Assembly (NCBI RefSeq): GCF_003052295.1
Contig: NZ_QBLC01000002.1
Location: 1-64,000, forward strand
Length of the DNA stretch: 64,000 nucleotides
Origin: Trichococcus paludicola
GTDB lineage: Bacteria; Bacillota; Bacilli; Lactobacillales; Aerococcaceae
Direction: 5' to 3'
In this document: positions 53,772 to 63,073 of the stretch, piece by piece
Position numbering within the stretch: position 1 is the first letter of the stretch
How the letters are laid out: the number at the start of each line of letters is the position of its first letter
Notes under the pieces: model-generated
Databases searched by the model: none
Seen by the model: the letters and a program-made list of their open reading frames with translations, nothing else
What the model was told of the DNA's origin: nothing
Program-made: the position numbers and the translations under genes

Positions 53772-54126
53772 GAGTGATCGTTCTCGGAGAAAAGGCGGCT
53801 CCATTTTGCCGATCACTATTTTCTACCTGTTCCTTTCACAAATGATGCTTTTCGGGATTATCCGGGTATATGAGAATCAGTTCTATCTGTACAGATTGAC
53901 GGAAAACCACTACAAAGCGCAAACTTTGTTGGCCTACACTGACTATTGGCTGAAGAATCGAAATGAAGCATCGACTCCGGAAAATCTGACCGTACCAGCC
54001 GTCCTTTCTTTCGAAGAAGGAATCGTGCACTGCGTAGCAGATGCGACCGGAAAAGTCACTGCGACCGTGACCCTGCAAAATGCCTATAGCGAAACATTGG
54101 TGTTGGAAATCCTGTCTCCGGAGTGA
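53689..54126 (+). CDS. comGG: Minor pseudopilin-like ComGG
   Basis: The last gene of the operon, with a 145-residue product. After a strongly basic N-terminal region of about 35 residues comes a membrane helix (ILPITIFYLFLSQMMLFGI) and a soluble domain. There is no classic prepilin motif, as in other ComGG proteins. The start is the ATG at 53689 behind GAGGTG, overlapping comGF by 83 bases. No later start codon in frame is available. Confidence 0.8.
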   Translation: MKGFLSRLRFRTTRCAERISSYRRYPFKSDRSRRKGGSILPITIFYLFLSQMMLFGIIRVYENQFYLYRLTENHYKAQTLLAYTDYWLKNRNEASTPENLTVPAVLSFEEGIVHCVADATGKVTATVTLQNAYSETLVLEILSPE

Positions 54127-54182
54127 TAAGCAGGGATAGTCGTGCTTTACGACGAACGAGAAGCCATGCATTATATCGAGAT

Positions 54183-54220
54183 GCACAAACAAGCCGATAA
54201 CCTGCCGGCTTGTTTGTGCG
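54183..54220 (+). terminator. comG operon terminator
   Basis: GCACAAACAAGCCG pairs with CGGCTTGTTTGTGC around a short loop and is followed by GTTTTTGCG. It is 57 bases after the comGG stop. Confidence 0.75.
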
Positions 54221-54374
54221 TTTTTGCGTGCTGGCTGTTTGGGGAATTGCTGTGGATCGACGCTGTCATGCGCGAGGTCGATATTTCCTCTATCTATGCG
54301 GGCTCTTTTTTGATATACTTGATAGGTATGTTTGTAAACAAACAGGCTATTTTTTTTGGAAGGAAGTATGTGAA

Positions 54375-55436
54375 ATGAGTAGAGTCTCAAAATTGCAGGC
54401 CGCCATCAAAGCGAAGAAGATGGATGCAATGCTGGTGACAAGTCAATATAACTTACGTTATGTTTCCAATTTTACGGGTACGACCGGTCTGGCGGTCATC
54501 ACTCAAGAGGAAGCTTTTTTTGTGACCGACTTCCGTTATACCCAGCAAGCCGCTTCACAGGCGCAAGGGTTTCAGATTATTCAGAATAAAGGGCCGATAT
54601 TCGATGAAGTGAAAAAGATTGTGGAAGAAAAGGGACTTTCGTCTCTAGGCTTCGAAGACGCCATCATGTCTTTCCGCAGTGTCGAGGATTTGGAAGACCT
54701 GGTGACGTGCGATCTGCTTCCTGCTTCAGGCATCATCGAGGAATTGCGTGAAGTCAAAGACGAAACAGAAATTCAGACCATCAGACGGGCTTGTGAAATT
54801 GCGGATGCCGGCTTCATGTTCATCCTTGACCACATCCGTCCGGGGGTTTCGGAAATAGAGATCGCCAATCGCCTGGATTTCCACATGCGCGAATTGGGTG
54901 CTAGCGGCGTTTCTTTCGAAACGATTGTCGCCAGCGGCATGCGTTCCGCTATGCCGCATGGTGTTGCCAGTCCGAAGTTGATCGAAAAAGGCGACTTCGT
55001 GACGCTGGATTTCGGTTGCTATTACAATGGCTATGTTTCGGATATGACCCGCACGGTTTCAGTGGGCCAACCGCACGAAAAGTTGAAGGAAATCTACGAT
55101 ATCGTTCTGGCCGCTCAATTACGCGTGAATGCAACGGCCAAAGCCGGCATGACAGGCATCGAAGTCGATAGTGTCGCACGCGATTATATTTCGGAACTAG
55201 GGTACGGGGAAGCATTCGGACACTCCAATGGGCACGGTATCGGTTTGGAGATACATGAGGGACCAAATACATCGCAGAAAGCCGGGAAAGTGCTTGTGCC
55301 AGGAAATGTCATTACAAATGAACCGGGCATTTATCTCGCCGGTCTTGGCGGCGTCCGGATTGAAGATGATCTTGTTATCAGGGATGGTGGCAACGATATT
55401 TTGATACATTCTCCAAAAGAATTGATTATTTTATAA
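54375..55436 (+). CDS. M24 family Xaa-Pro peptidase (YqhT-like)
   Basis: A creatinase-fold metallopeptidase of 353 residues. The N-terminal domain (about 1-125) is followed by the metal-binding motifs: GDFVTLDFGCYYNGYVSDMTRT, HSNGHGIGLEIHEGP and ITNEPGIYL. It is likely an aminopeptidase or dipeptidase acting at proline bonds; it is a paralogue of PepQ in the same window. It precedes efp as yqhT does in Bacillus. The start is the ATG at 54375 with GGAAGGAAG upstream; the open frame extends through the comG terminator and is not coding there. Confidence 0.9.
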   Translation: MSRVSKLQAAIKAKKMDAMLVTSQYNLRYVSNFTGTTGLAVITQEEAFFVTDFRYTQQAASQAQGFQIIQNKGPIFDEVKKIVEEKGLSSLGFEDAIMSFRSVEDLEDLVTCDLLPASGIIEELREVKDETEIQTIRRACEIADAGFMFILDHIRPGVSEIEIANRLDFHMRELGASGVSFETIVASGMRSAMPHGVASPKLIEKGDFVTLDFGCYYNGYVSDMTRTVSVGQPHEKLKEIYDIVLAAQLRVNATAKAGMTGIEVDSVARDYISELGYGEAFGHSNGHGIGLEIHEGPNTSQKAGKVLVPGNVITNEPGIYLAGLGGVRIEDDLVIRDGGNDILIHSPKELIIL

Positions 55437-55504
55437 AAAAATAGAATCCGAACTAAATTAATGGTAAACTTATTTCAAATGAGTTGCCACAGGAGGAATT
55501 ATTA

Positions 55505-56062
55505 ATGATTTCAGTAAATGATTTTAAGACAGGCCTAACGATCGAAATTGATGGAGGGTTATGGAAAGTTGTCGATTTCCAACACGTAAAGCCAGGTAAA
55601 GGTGCGGCTTTCGTCCGTTCAAAATTGAAAAATCTTCGCACAGGAGCTGTACAGGAAAAAACTTTCCGTGCGGGTGAAAAAGTCGGAAAAGCGCATATCG
55701 CGAACCGTAAAATGCAATTTCTTTACGAGAGTGCCGGTGCTTACGTCTTCATGGACACTGAAAACTATGAACAGATTGAATTGAATGCAAGCCAAATCGA
55801 ATATGAATTGAACTATCTGAAAGAAAATATGGAAGTCAACATCCTGATGTACGAAACAGAAACAATCGGTGTCGATCTTCCGAATACAGTAATCCTGCGA
55901 GTGGAGGAAACTGAGCCAGGGATTAAGGGCGATACCGCTTCAGGCGGTTCAAAACCGGCTAAAATGGAGACTGGATTGATGGTCAACGTACCATTCTTCG
56001 TGAATGCGGATGATATGCTTATCGTCAACACTACGGACGGTTCGTACGTATCCCGCGCATAA
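55505..56062 (+). CDS. efp: Elongation factor P
   Basis: Relieves ribosomes stalled at polyproline motifs. It has 185 residues, the family length. The conserved loop KPGKGAAF places the modifiable Lys at residue 32. In Bacillus this Lys receives a 5-aminopentanol group. The start is the ATG at 55505 with AGGAGG; the open frame begins seven codons earlier. It is followed by the Asp23-family and nusB genes, the conserved efp-yqhY-nusB order. Confidence 0.97.
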   Translation: MISVNDFKTGLTIEIDGGLWKVVDFQHVKPGKGAAFVRSKLKNLRTGAVQEKTFRAGEKVGKAHIANRKMQFLYESAGAYVFMDTENYEQIELNASQIEYELNYLKENMEVNILMYETETIGVDLPNTVILRVEETEPGIKGDTASGGSKPAKMETGLMVNVPFFVNADDMLIVNTTDGSYVSRA

Positions 56063-56088
56063 TGATTCCCAAGAAAGGAGAATGACAG

Positions 56089-56514
56089 ATGATGGAAGAA
56101 ACAAATATTCCTTTAGCAAACGGTCCGGCTCCGCTGGGAGAGATTGAAATTGCTCCTGAAGTGATTGAGGTGATCGCGGGTATTGCAGCGAATGAAGTAG
56201 AAGGTGTTTATGCGATGCAAGGGTCTTTCAAGACCGGCGTCAATGAATTATTGGGACGCACTGCCCATAACAAAGGTGTACATTTGACAGTCGATGAAAA
56301 TGGTTTGGCGATTGACGTGTACTGTTACATCAAATACGGGACCTCCGTGCCGAAAGTCGCTTTGGATATGCAAGAAAAAGTGAAGGAACAAGTCCTTTAC
56401 ATGAGCAATCTCGAAGTGTCGCAAGTGAACGTCCATGTGGTCGGCCTTGTCGCACCGAAATCCGAAGATAATGCCTATCTTGATTTAGATACAGAATTGG
56501 GGGAGAATGCGTGA
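56089..56514 (+). CDS. Asp23/Gls24 family envelope stress protein (YqhY)
   Basis: A 141-residue protein of the Asp23/Gls24 family. The core segments IEIAPEVIEVIAGIAANEVEGVYAM and the VNVHVVGLV strand are typical. YqhY is essential or quasi-essential in some Firmicutes and linked to fatty acid synthesis and envelope homeostasis, but its activity is unclear. The gene overlaps nusB by four bases (GTGA) and follows efp by 26 bases. Confidence 0.9.
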   Translation: MMEETNIPLANGPAPLGEIEIAPEVIEVIAGIAANEVEGVYAMQGSFKTGVNELLGRTAHNKGVHLTVDENGLAIDVYCYIKYGTSVPKVALDMQEKVKEQVLYMSNLEVSQVNVHVVGLVAPKSEDNAYLDLDTELGENA

Positions 56515-56966
56515 GCACTTCCCATTTAACCAGAAGAGAAATCCGGGAAAAGGCGCTTCAAGCCCTTTTCCAATTGAAAACGAACGAAGAATTGACCCCT
56601 GAAGAAGCCATTAAACAAGCAGTTTTGAGCGATTCAGAGGAATGGAACAGCGAAGAGGATGTCGAAATTCAGGATTATCCTTATTTGGTCACATTAGTGC
56701 ATGGCGTGTTGGACAATCAAGCGGCGATCGATGAAGCGATCCAACCTTACCTGAAGAACTGGACTGTGGGCAGATTGGCCAAAGCAGACGCTTTGATCAT
56801 GCAGATTGCTGCTTATGAAATGCTGTTGGGAGATACGGAACAAGTACCTCAAAGGGTAGCGTTGAATGAAGCAATCGAAATTTCGAAGCTTTATTGCGAT
56901 GAACAATCGAGCAAATTCATCAATGGCGTATTGTCCAACCTCATTCCTAAAACGGAAAATCCTTAA
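56511..56966 (+). CDS. nusB: Transcription antitermination factor NusB
   Basis: Part of the rRNA antitermination complex with NusE. It has 151 residues, all helical. The pattern LTRREIREKALQALFQL at the N-terminus and VALNEAIEISKLYCDEQSSKFINGVL at the C-terminus are characteristic. The start is GTG, overlapping the previous gene's stop, behind GGGGGAG. Its own last codons form the first arm of the following terminator. Confidence 0.95.
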   Translation: MSTSHLTRREIREKALQALFQLKTNEELTPEEAIKQAVLSDSEEWNSEEDVEIQDYPYLVTLVHGVLDNQAAIDEAIQPYLKNWTVGRLAKADALIMQIAAYEMLLGDTEQVPQRVALNEAIEISKLYCDEQSSKFINGVLSNLIPKTENP

Positions 56967-56996
56967 TGCTTCGGCATAAGGGTTTTTCTTTTTTTT
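56956..56996 (+). terminator. nusB terminator
   Basis: AAAATCCTTAATGC pairs with GCATAAGGGTTTT around a TTCG tetraloop, followed by T-rich sequence. It overlaps the nusB stop codon. Confidence 0.82.
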
Positions 56997-57097
56997 TCAC
57001 GTCGGTGAATATGGGCATGCCGGACCCGCTTTTCTAACCGTAATCAAAGATAATATGTTAAAATAGACGGTAACACCAAGGAAAAGGAGATTGATTA

Positions 57098-57937
57098 ATG
57101 GAAACGATTATCATGGATGGAAAAGGCTTAGCCAAAAAAATGCAGGATCAGATGAAAGAACAGGTAGCAGCATTGACAGCAGAAGGGAAAACCCCGGGTC
57201 TTTGCGTCATTTTGGTCGGCGAGGATAAAGCGAGTCAAGTTTATGTCCGCAATAAAGAGAAGCAGTCCGCAGCAATGGGTATGAATTCGCGTGTCGTTCG
57301 TCTTGCGGCAGATATTTCCGAAGCAGATCTCCTGGCAGAAGTTGAAAAGCAGAACCAAGATGACAGCATGCACGGCATTCTGGTCCAGTTGCCTTTGCCG
57401 AAACACATAGATGAACAAAAAGTTTTGCGCGCCATCCGTTATGAGAAAGACGTGGATGGTTTCCATCCGATGAATGTCGGGAACTTCTTCCTCGGCAATG
57501 AATCGGCTTTGCCTTGCACACCGTACGGCATCATGAAGATTTTGGAAGAATACAACATTGAACTTGAAGGTAAAAAAGCATTGGTAATCGGCCGCAGCAA
57601 TATCGTCGGTAAACCGATGTCCATCATGCTTATGAACGAAAACGCGACAGTCACAATCGCCCATTCCCGCACTAAAAACCTGAAAGAATTGGCTAAAGAA
57701 GCCGATATTCTGGTTGCGGCGATCGGCAGAGGCCATTTCGTCACTGCTGATTTCATCAAAGAGGGCGCAGTCGTCATCGATGTAGGGATGAACCGCAGTG
57801 CGGAAGGCAAATTGATCGGCGACGTGGATACTGCTGCTGCAATGGGCATCGCAAGCCACATCACACCAGTTCCAGGTGGTGTCGGTCCGATGACCATCAC
57901 GATGCTGTTGCAACAAACAATCGATAAAGCAAAATAA
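57098..57937 (+). CDS. folD: Bifunctional methylenetetrahydrofolate dehydrogenase/cyclohydrolase
   Basis: Interconverts methylene-, methenyl- and 10-formyl-tetrahydrofolate, supplying one-carbon units. It has 279 residues. Motifs are YVRNKEKQSAAMG (with catalytic Tyr/Lys), VQLPLPKHI and the NADP-binding GRSNIVGKPM with the ending PVPGGVGPMTI. The ribosome site is AAAAGGAG. It begins the conserved folD-xseA-xseB-ispA-tlyA-recN run. Confidence 0.96.
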   Translation: METIIMDGKGLAKKMQDQMKEQVAALTAEGKTPGLCVILVGEDKASQVYVRNKEKQSAAMGMNSRVVRLAADISEADLLAEVEKQNQDDSMHGILVQLPLPKHIDEQKVLRAIRYEKDVDGFHPMNVGNFFLGNESALPCTPYGIMKILEEYNIELEGKKALVIGRSNIVGKPMSIMLMNENATVTIAHSRTKNLKELAKEADILVAAIGRGHFVTADFIKEGAVVIDVGMNRSAEGKLIGDVDTAAAMGIASHITPVPGGVGPMTITMLLQQTIDKAK

Positions 57938-57953
57938 TCAAGGAGGCACAAAG

Positions 57954-59315
57954 TTGGAACCTGTCTATCTCAGCGTCACCGCTTTAACCAAATACATCAA
58001 AAGAAAATTTGATGCCGATCCCTATCTCGAGCGTGTCTACCTTACTGGTGAAATATCCAATTATCGTCCGCGTCCGGGCCATCAATACTTCAGCCTGAAG
58101 GATGACCATGCTGTCATCTCAGCAGTGATGTACAAAGGCAGATTCGACAAGTTGACCTTCAAACCCAAGGAAGGGATGAAGGTCATGCTCATCGGACGGG
58201 TGAATGTCTACGAATCGGGCGGAACCTACAATATCATGGTCGAACATATGGAACCCGATGGCGTCGGTGCTTTGTACCAAGCGTTCTCGGAACTGAAGGA
58301 GAAATTAGCGCGCGAAGGGTTGTTTTCCCTGCCGAAGAAACAGCTCCCACTATTTCCGAAACGCATCGCCATTGTGACCAGCCCAAGCGGTGCAGTCATC
58401 CGGGACATCATGACGACTGTGAAAAGAAGATATCCGATTGTCCAACTCGTGCTCTATCCGACCATTGTGCAAGGAAAGGATTCCGCCGCCAACATCATAA
58501 AGAATCTTCAAGCAATTGAGAATAAAGGTGATTTTGATGTGGTCATCGTCGCAAGGGGTGGCGGCTCCATCGAAGATCTTTGGTCCTTCAACGAGGAAAC
58601 AGTCGTCCGCCAAATCGCGGCCATGAGTGCCCCGGTCATTTCTTCTGTAGGGCATGAAACAGATACAACGTTGGCCGACTTTGTTGCGGATGTACGCGCC
58701 GCTACTCCAACAGCAGCGGCGGAGTTGTCTGTGCCGGTGTTGAACGATGTCATCCGTTATATCCATCAGATCGACAACAGGCTCTATCAAAAGATGCGGC
58801 ATCTGCACACGATGCAACAGCAACGCTTGAATCGTGCCCTACAATCCTATATCTTCAGACAACCGGAGAGGATGTATGAAGGTTATGCCATCAAAGCGGA
58901 CCAGGTACAACAACGCCTGACCAATCAAATGCAGCAGCAGATCCATTTGCGCTCCAATGAGCTGCAGCGATTGCAGTTGCGCCTTGAAAACCGCAATCCT
59001 GCAAGGGAAGTGCAGCTGGCCAGCAATCGCAGGCAACAGATCACCGGTGAACTGCAAAGGGCCATGGATCGCTATCTGAAACAGAAGGAAATACGCATGA
59101 TATCATCTATGCAATCATTGGACTTGTTGAGTCCATTGAAGATCATGTCGCGCGGATACACGTATACGACAAAAGACGGGAACGTAATCGCATCCGTCAA
59201 AGAGTTGCGTAGCGGCGATAAATTGAAAGTGAATTTTTCAGACGGTTATGCCGACGCAGAAGTAAAACAAGTGGTGGAGGAAAATGATTATGGCCGAAAA
59301 GAAAGTAAGTTTTGA
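57954..59315 (+). CDS. xseA: Exodeoxyribonuclease VII large subunit
   Basis: The catalytic subunit of ExoVII, which degrades single-stranded DNA from both ends. It has 453 residues. The N-terminal OB fold ([23 protein letters not shown]) precedes the catalytic domain with [12 protein letters not shown] and [26 protein letters not shown] coiled-coil region binds the small subunits. The start is TTG behind AAGGAGG, 16 bases after folD. It overlaps xseB. Confidence 0.95.
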   Translation: MEPVYLSVTALTKYIKRKFDADPYLERVYLTGEISNYRPRPGHQYFSLKDDHAVISAVMYKGRFDKLTFKPKEGMKVMLIGRVNVYESGGTYNIMVEHMEPDGVGALYQAFSELKEKLAREGLFSLPKKQLPLFPKRIAIVTSPSGAVIRDIMTTVKRRYPIVQLVLYPTIVQGKDSAANIIKNLQAIENKGDFDVVIVARGGGSIEDLWSFNEETVVRQIAAMSAPVISSVGHETDTTLADFVADVRAATPTAAAELSVPVLNDVIRYIHQIDNRLYQKMRHLHTMQQQRLNRALQSYIFRQPERMYEGYAIKADQVQQRLTNQMQQQIHLRSNELQRLQLRLENRNPAREVQLASNRRQQITGELQRAMDRYLKQKEIRMISSMQSLDLLSPLKIMSRGYTYTTKDGNVIASVKELRSGDKLKVNFSDGYADAEVKQVVEENDYGRKESKF

Positions 59316-59532
59316 AGAAGCAATGAACCAATTAGAAGCTATTGTAACCAGACTGGAAGCAGGTGATGTTCCACTGGAAGAGGCATTGGAGCAATTCAAG
59401 GTCGGGATGGACCTCAGCAAGTATTGCCAAGACACTTTGAACAATGCAGAAAAGACGTTGACGAAAATCGTCAACCCGGATGGTTCGGAAGCGAATTTTG
59501 AAGAGCAGACAGCCCAAACTGAAGGAGAATGA
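59290..59532 (+). CDS. xseB: Exodeoxyribonuclease VII small subunit
   Basis: An 80-residue helical protein ([18 protein letters not shown], then [18 protein letters not shown]) that coats the ExoVII large subunit. It overlaps the end of xseA by 26 bases. GGAGG lies nine bases before the ATG at 59290; an ATG at 59284 is only three bases from it. Confidence 0.93.
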   Translation: MAEKKVSFEEAMNQLEAIVTRLEAGDVPLEEALEQFKVGMDLSKYCQDTLNNAEKTLTKIVNPDGSEANFEEQTAQTEGE

Positions 59533-59537
59533 CAAGC

Positions 59538-60431
59538 ATGAATCTCAGCGAATTTCAATCGGAATGGATGCCTCGATTCGATGCTTACCTCTACTCGGAA
59601 TTGGATGCATATGTGCCTTCGCAAGAAAATCTGCACAAAGCGATGGCGTATTCTTTAATGGGGGGCGGAAAAAGAATTCGCCCTCTTTTAGTGTTGGCGA
59701 CCCTTTCGCTGGCAGGCGGCGAGATTTCGGATGGCTTTGCAGCCGCAGCCGCTTTGGAATATATCCATACTTATTCCCTGATCCACGATGACCTGCCGGC
59801 CATGGATAATGATGATTACAGACGCGGACGTTTGACTTCGCATAAGGTATTCGGAGAATCCACCGCAATCCTTGCGGGTGACGCCTTGTTGACGGCTGCT
59901 TTCGAGACCCTTGCGGAATCCTCTGTCATTTCGGCAGACAAAAAAGTCAAACTGATCGGCTTGTTGGCGAAAGCCTCAGGTCCGAACGGAATGATCGCAG
60001 GACAGATGGATGATGTTGAGGGCGAAAAGAAGACTCTGACACTCGAAGAATTGAAACAAGTGCACGATAAAAAAACCGGCGCATTGATAAGATACGCTGT
60101 CACAGCGGGATGCCTCATCGCGGATGCGGATGAACCATTCACAACCGAAATGGAAGAGTTTTCCAGATACTTGGGTTTGGCTTACCAGATCCACAATGAC
60201 CTGAAGGATGTCGTATTGGATGAGGCTGAGACAGGCAAAACCATCCATCACGATGCCGAGTTGAATAAAAATACATACCCATCCTTATTGGGTGTCACCG
60301 GAGCCATCCAGGAACTGAACGGCGTCATCCACCAAGCAGAAGACTGTCTGGATCGAGTGGCGCTGTCCTATGGCGATGCCGAGGATAAAATAAATGTATT
60401 CCGCCAATTATTGGATTACGTCAGAATATAA
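59538..60431 (+). CDS. ispA: Polyprenyl (farnesyl) diphosphate synthase
   Basis: Condenses IPP with allylic diphosphates to farnesyl (or geranylgeranyl) diphosphate for undecaprenyl and other lipids. It has 297 residues. GGGKRIRPLL is followed by the first Asp-rich motif DDLPAMDNDD (D84, D85) and GQMDDVEGE. The second Asp-rich motif, normally DDILD-like, reads NDLKD (220-224), so its first Asp is replaced by Asn. The start is the ATG at 59538, ten bases after AAGGAG; an ATG at 59529 is too close. Product chain length is inferred. Confidence 0.92.
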   Translation: MNLSEFQSEWMPRFDAYLYSELDAYVPSQENLHKAMAYSLMGGGKRIRPLLVLATLSLAGGEISDGFAAAAALEYIHTYSLIHDDLPAMDNDDYRRGRLTSHKVFGESTAILAGDALLTAAFETLAESSVISADKKVKLIGLLAKASGPNGMIAGQMDDVEGEKKTLTLEELKQVHDKKTGALIRYAVTAGCLIADADEPFTTEMEEFSRYLGLAYQIHNDLKDVVLDEAETGKTIHHDAELNKNTYPSLLGVTGAIQELNGVIHQAEDCLDRVALSYGDAEDKINVFRQLLDYVRI

Positions 60432-60443
60432 CGGGAGATTACC

Positions 60444-61286
60444 ATGGAAAAAGAAAGATTGGATTTACTTGTAGTACAACAAGGCTTGACAGATTCCCGT
60501 GAAAAAGCCAAAAGATTGATCATGGCAGGGCAAATCTATGACGAAAACAACCAGCGTTACGACAAACCGGGCGAAAAAATTTCCGTCGAGAAAACCCTCC
60601 ACATAAAGGGAGAAACATTGAAATACGTCAGCCGTGGCGGATTGAAGCTTGAAAAAGCAATCGGATTATTCCGAGTGGATCCCAGGGATAAAATCTTTTT
60701 GGATATCGGCAGCTCGACTGGCGGTTTTACGGATGTCGCGCTTCAAAATGGGGCTAAGCTTTGTTATGCGTTGGATGTCGGCTACAATCAATTGGATTGG
60801 AAATTGCGCCAGGATGAACGGGTTGAGGTGATGGAACGGGTGAATTTCCGTTACAGCAAATTGCAGGATTTTGAAAAAGGACAGCCAGAGATGGCTTCCA
60901 TTGATGTATCCTTCATTTCTTTGAAACTGATTTTGCCGGTTCTGAAGGAAATCATCGTAGTCGGCGGAGACGTCGTTGCACTGATCAAACCGCAATTCGA
61001 AGCCGGAAGAGGGAAAATCGGCAAAAAAGGCATCGTTAGTGACCCGGCAGTCCATAATGAAGTGTTGCGGGATATCTTGGAGTTTGCTTCCCTGACCGGA
61101 TTTGATGTGAAAAATCTGAGCTTTTCGCCTATCACTGGAGGAACCGGAAACATCGAATTTTTGGTCCATTTGCAGGCCAATGGTCATGCACCGGGTATCA
61201 TCTCTCCAGAAATCGATAGCCCGCAAGTGGTTAAAGAGGCTTATCTGCAGCTGAAAAGCAAATCGATCTCAATTTCCGATAAATAG
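60444..61286 (+). CDS. TlyA family rRNA methyltransferase / hemolysin-like (YqxC)
   Basis: A 280-residue protein with an N-terminal S4 RNA-binding domain (about 1-65, RLDLLVVQQGLTDSREKAKRLI) and an FtsJ-like Rossmann methyltransferase (DIGSSTGGFTDVALQNGA, about 90-107). TlyA of mycobacteria methylates 2'-O positions in both rRNA subunits; in most Firmicutes the target is not shown. It follows ispA by 12 bases. In Bacillus the arginine repressor gene lies next. Here recN follows directly. Confidence 0.92.
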   Translation: MEKERLDLLVVQQGLTDSREKAKRLIMAGQIYDENNQRYDKPGEKISVEKTLHIKGETLKYVSRGGLKLEKAIGLFRVDPRDKIFLDIGSSTGGFTDVALQNGAKLCYALDVGYNQLDWKLRQDERVEVMERVNFRYSKLQDFEKGQPEMASIDVSFISLKLILPVLKEIIVVGGDVVALIKPQFEAGRGKIGKKGIVSDPAVHNEVLRDILEFASLTGFDVKNLSFSPITGGTGNIEFLVHLQANGHAPGIISPEIDSPQVVKEAYLQLKSKSISISDK

Positions 61287-61321
61287 GTGTTTCAAGGAAC
61301 TGTTGCGAAGGGGAATGCGGA

Positions 61322-63022
61322 ATGTTACAAGAGTTGTCCATTAAAAATTTTGCGATAATTGAAAATCTTCAAGTGAGTTTTGATGAGGGGATGACCGTGC
61401 TGACGGGGGAAACCGGAGCCGGGAAATCCATCATCATTGATGCCGTAGGTCTGTTGGCCGGCGGAAGAGGATCCAACGATTTGATTCGATACGGCGAAAA
61501 CAAGACGGTCATTCAAGGGCTATTCAATATTCCCGAAAACGCCAAGACACTGGCTGTGCTGGAATCGTATGGAATCGAAGCGGATGGGAACCAAGTTCTG
61601 CTGCAGCGGGAACTTTCCCGGAACGGAAAAAATATTTCCCGCGTCAACGGAACCATCGTAACGGTCGCGACTCTGCGCGAGGTCGGTGAAACGCTGATCG
61701 ATATCCATGGGCAGAACGAGCATCAAGAATTGATGGATCCGCAAAAACATATCGATCTGCTGGATCAATTTGCCGGGAATGAACTGAAAGAGGTCAAAAC
61801 GCTTTACATCCATACCTATTCCCAATATGTGGATACACGCAAGCAATTGATCCAATTGAAGACTGACGAGAAAGAAACAGTCCAAAGAATTGACCTGCTG
61901 ACTTTCCAAATCCAGGAAATCGAGCAAGCGCAGTTAATAGATCCTGCCGAGGATGAAAAACTGGAGGAAGAACGGAACCTACTCGTCAATTATCAAAAAG
62001 TCATGCAAGCTTTGACGAGTGCTTACGATTCATTGCAGAACAGCGAAGAGAACGGCATCGACAAAATCGGCCTCGGCATGGCGGCGTTGGAGAAAGTCCA
62101 GGACATCAATCCAGTCTATCAAACAATCGCAGCCTCGGTTTCGGCAGCGTATTACCAGCTGCAGGAATGCGCCGGGGACATACTGTCGGAGATCGAGCAA
62201 TTGTCCTACGATGAAGGGCGCTTAAACGAAATCGAGAACCGATTGGAATTGATCCGACAGCTGAAGCGGAAATACGGAAACACAATCAACGAGGTACTGG
62301 GGCATTACGAGAAAATTTCCCGCGAGCTGGATCTGATCGAAAACCGGGAAAGTTACCTCGAGAAACTCAACGTGGACTATAACAAGGCAAAAGAAGAGAT
62401 TCTGGCCATCGGCAAACAACTGACAGCCCTCCGCGAAAAAGCTGCAGTCATTCTGGAAGAACAGATCCAACTGCAGTTAAAGGAACTGTACATGGAAAAG
62501 GTCCTTTTCAAGACTGTTTTCCATGCGCAGCCAGGGAAGATTGCGATTACGGATAACGGGTTGGATCACGTGGAATTCTATATCGCGACGAACGTCGGGG
62601 AACCCCTGAAAGCATTGGCTAAGGTGGCCAGCGGCGGTGAACTTTCGCGGATGATGTTGGCGATGAAAGCCATTTTCACCAAAACGCAAGGCATCACCAG
62701 CATCATCTTTGATGAAGTAGATACCGGTGTTTCGGGCAGGGTAGCACAAGCAATCGCCAATAAGATCCACTTGGTGGCAAGTTACTCGCAAGTGCTCTGC
62801 ATCACGCATCTTCCACAAGTGGCAGCTATGGCGGATCAGCATCTCTATATCGAAAAAGAGATCATCGCTGAACGGACAAAGACACATGTCAAACCGCTGT
62901 TCGGGCCTGAACGCATCAACGAAGTTGCACGTATGTTGGCGGGTACCGATATCACGGAACTTTCATTGGCCCACGCAAAAGAATTGTTGGAGTTGGCCGA
63001 TACCGAAAAAAACAAAGCCTGA
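61322..63022 (+). CDS. recN: DNA repair protein RecN
   Basis: An SMC-like ATPase that assembles on double-strand breaks. It has 566 residues. Walker A GETGAGKS at 29-36, coiled-coil arms (about 150-360), the ABC signature SGGELSRMMLA and Walker B SIIFDEVDTGVSGRVA are all present. The start is ATG with GAAGGGGAA upstream, 35 bases after tlyA. Confidence 0.96.
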   Translation: MLQELSIKNFAIIENLQVSFDEGMTVLTGETGAGKSIIIDAVGLLAGGRGSNDLIRYGENKTVIQGLFNIPENAKTLAVLESYGIEADGNQVLLQRELSRNGKNISRVNGTIVTVATLREVGETLIDIHGQNEHQELMDPQKHIDLLDQFAGNELKEVKTLYIHTYSQYVDTRKQLIQLKTDEKETVQRIDLLTFQIQEIEQAQLIDPAEDEKLEEERNLLVNYQKVMQALTSAYDSLQNSEENGIDKIGLGMAALEKVQDINPVYQTIAASVSAAYYQLQECAGDILSEIEQLSYDEGRLNEIENRLELIRQLKRKYGNTINEVLGHYEKISRELDLIENRESYLEKLNVDYNKAKEEILAIGKQLTALREKAAVILEEQIQLQLKELYMEKVLFKTVFHAQPGKIAITDNGLDHVEFYIATNVGEPLKALAKVASGGELSRMMLAMKAIFTKTQGITSIIFDEVDTGVSGRVAQAIANKIHLVASYSQVLCITHLPQVAAMADQHLYIEKEIIAERTKTHVKPLFGPERINEVARMLAGTDITELSLAHAKELLELADTEKNKA

Positions 63023-63073
63023 GAACTTGAATGAAGAACTGCGCAGAGGAGCAGACCGGAAGGAGTGGGGAGA

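Noticed and set aside
54142-54378. 78-codon open frame between comGG and the peptidase gene
   Set aside because: Runs straight through the comG operon terminator hairpin and the ribosome site of the next gene; starts with GTG without a good ribosome site.
57128-57916. 262-codon minus-strand open frame opposite folD
   Set aside because: Antisense shadow with Cys/His/Phe-rich composition and no ribosome site.
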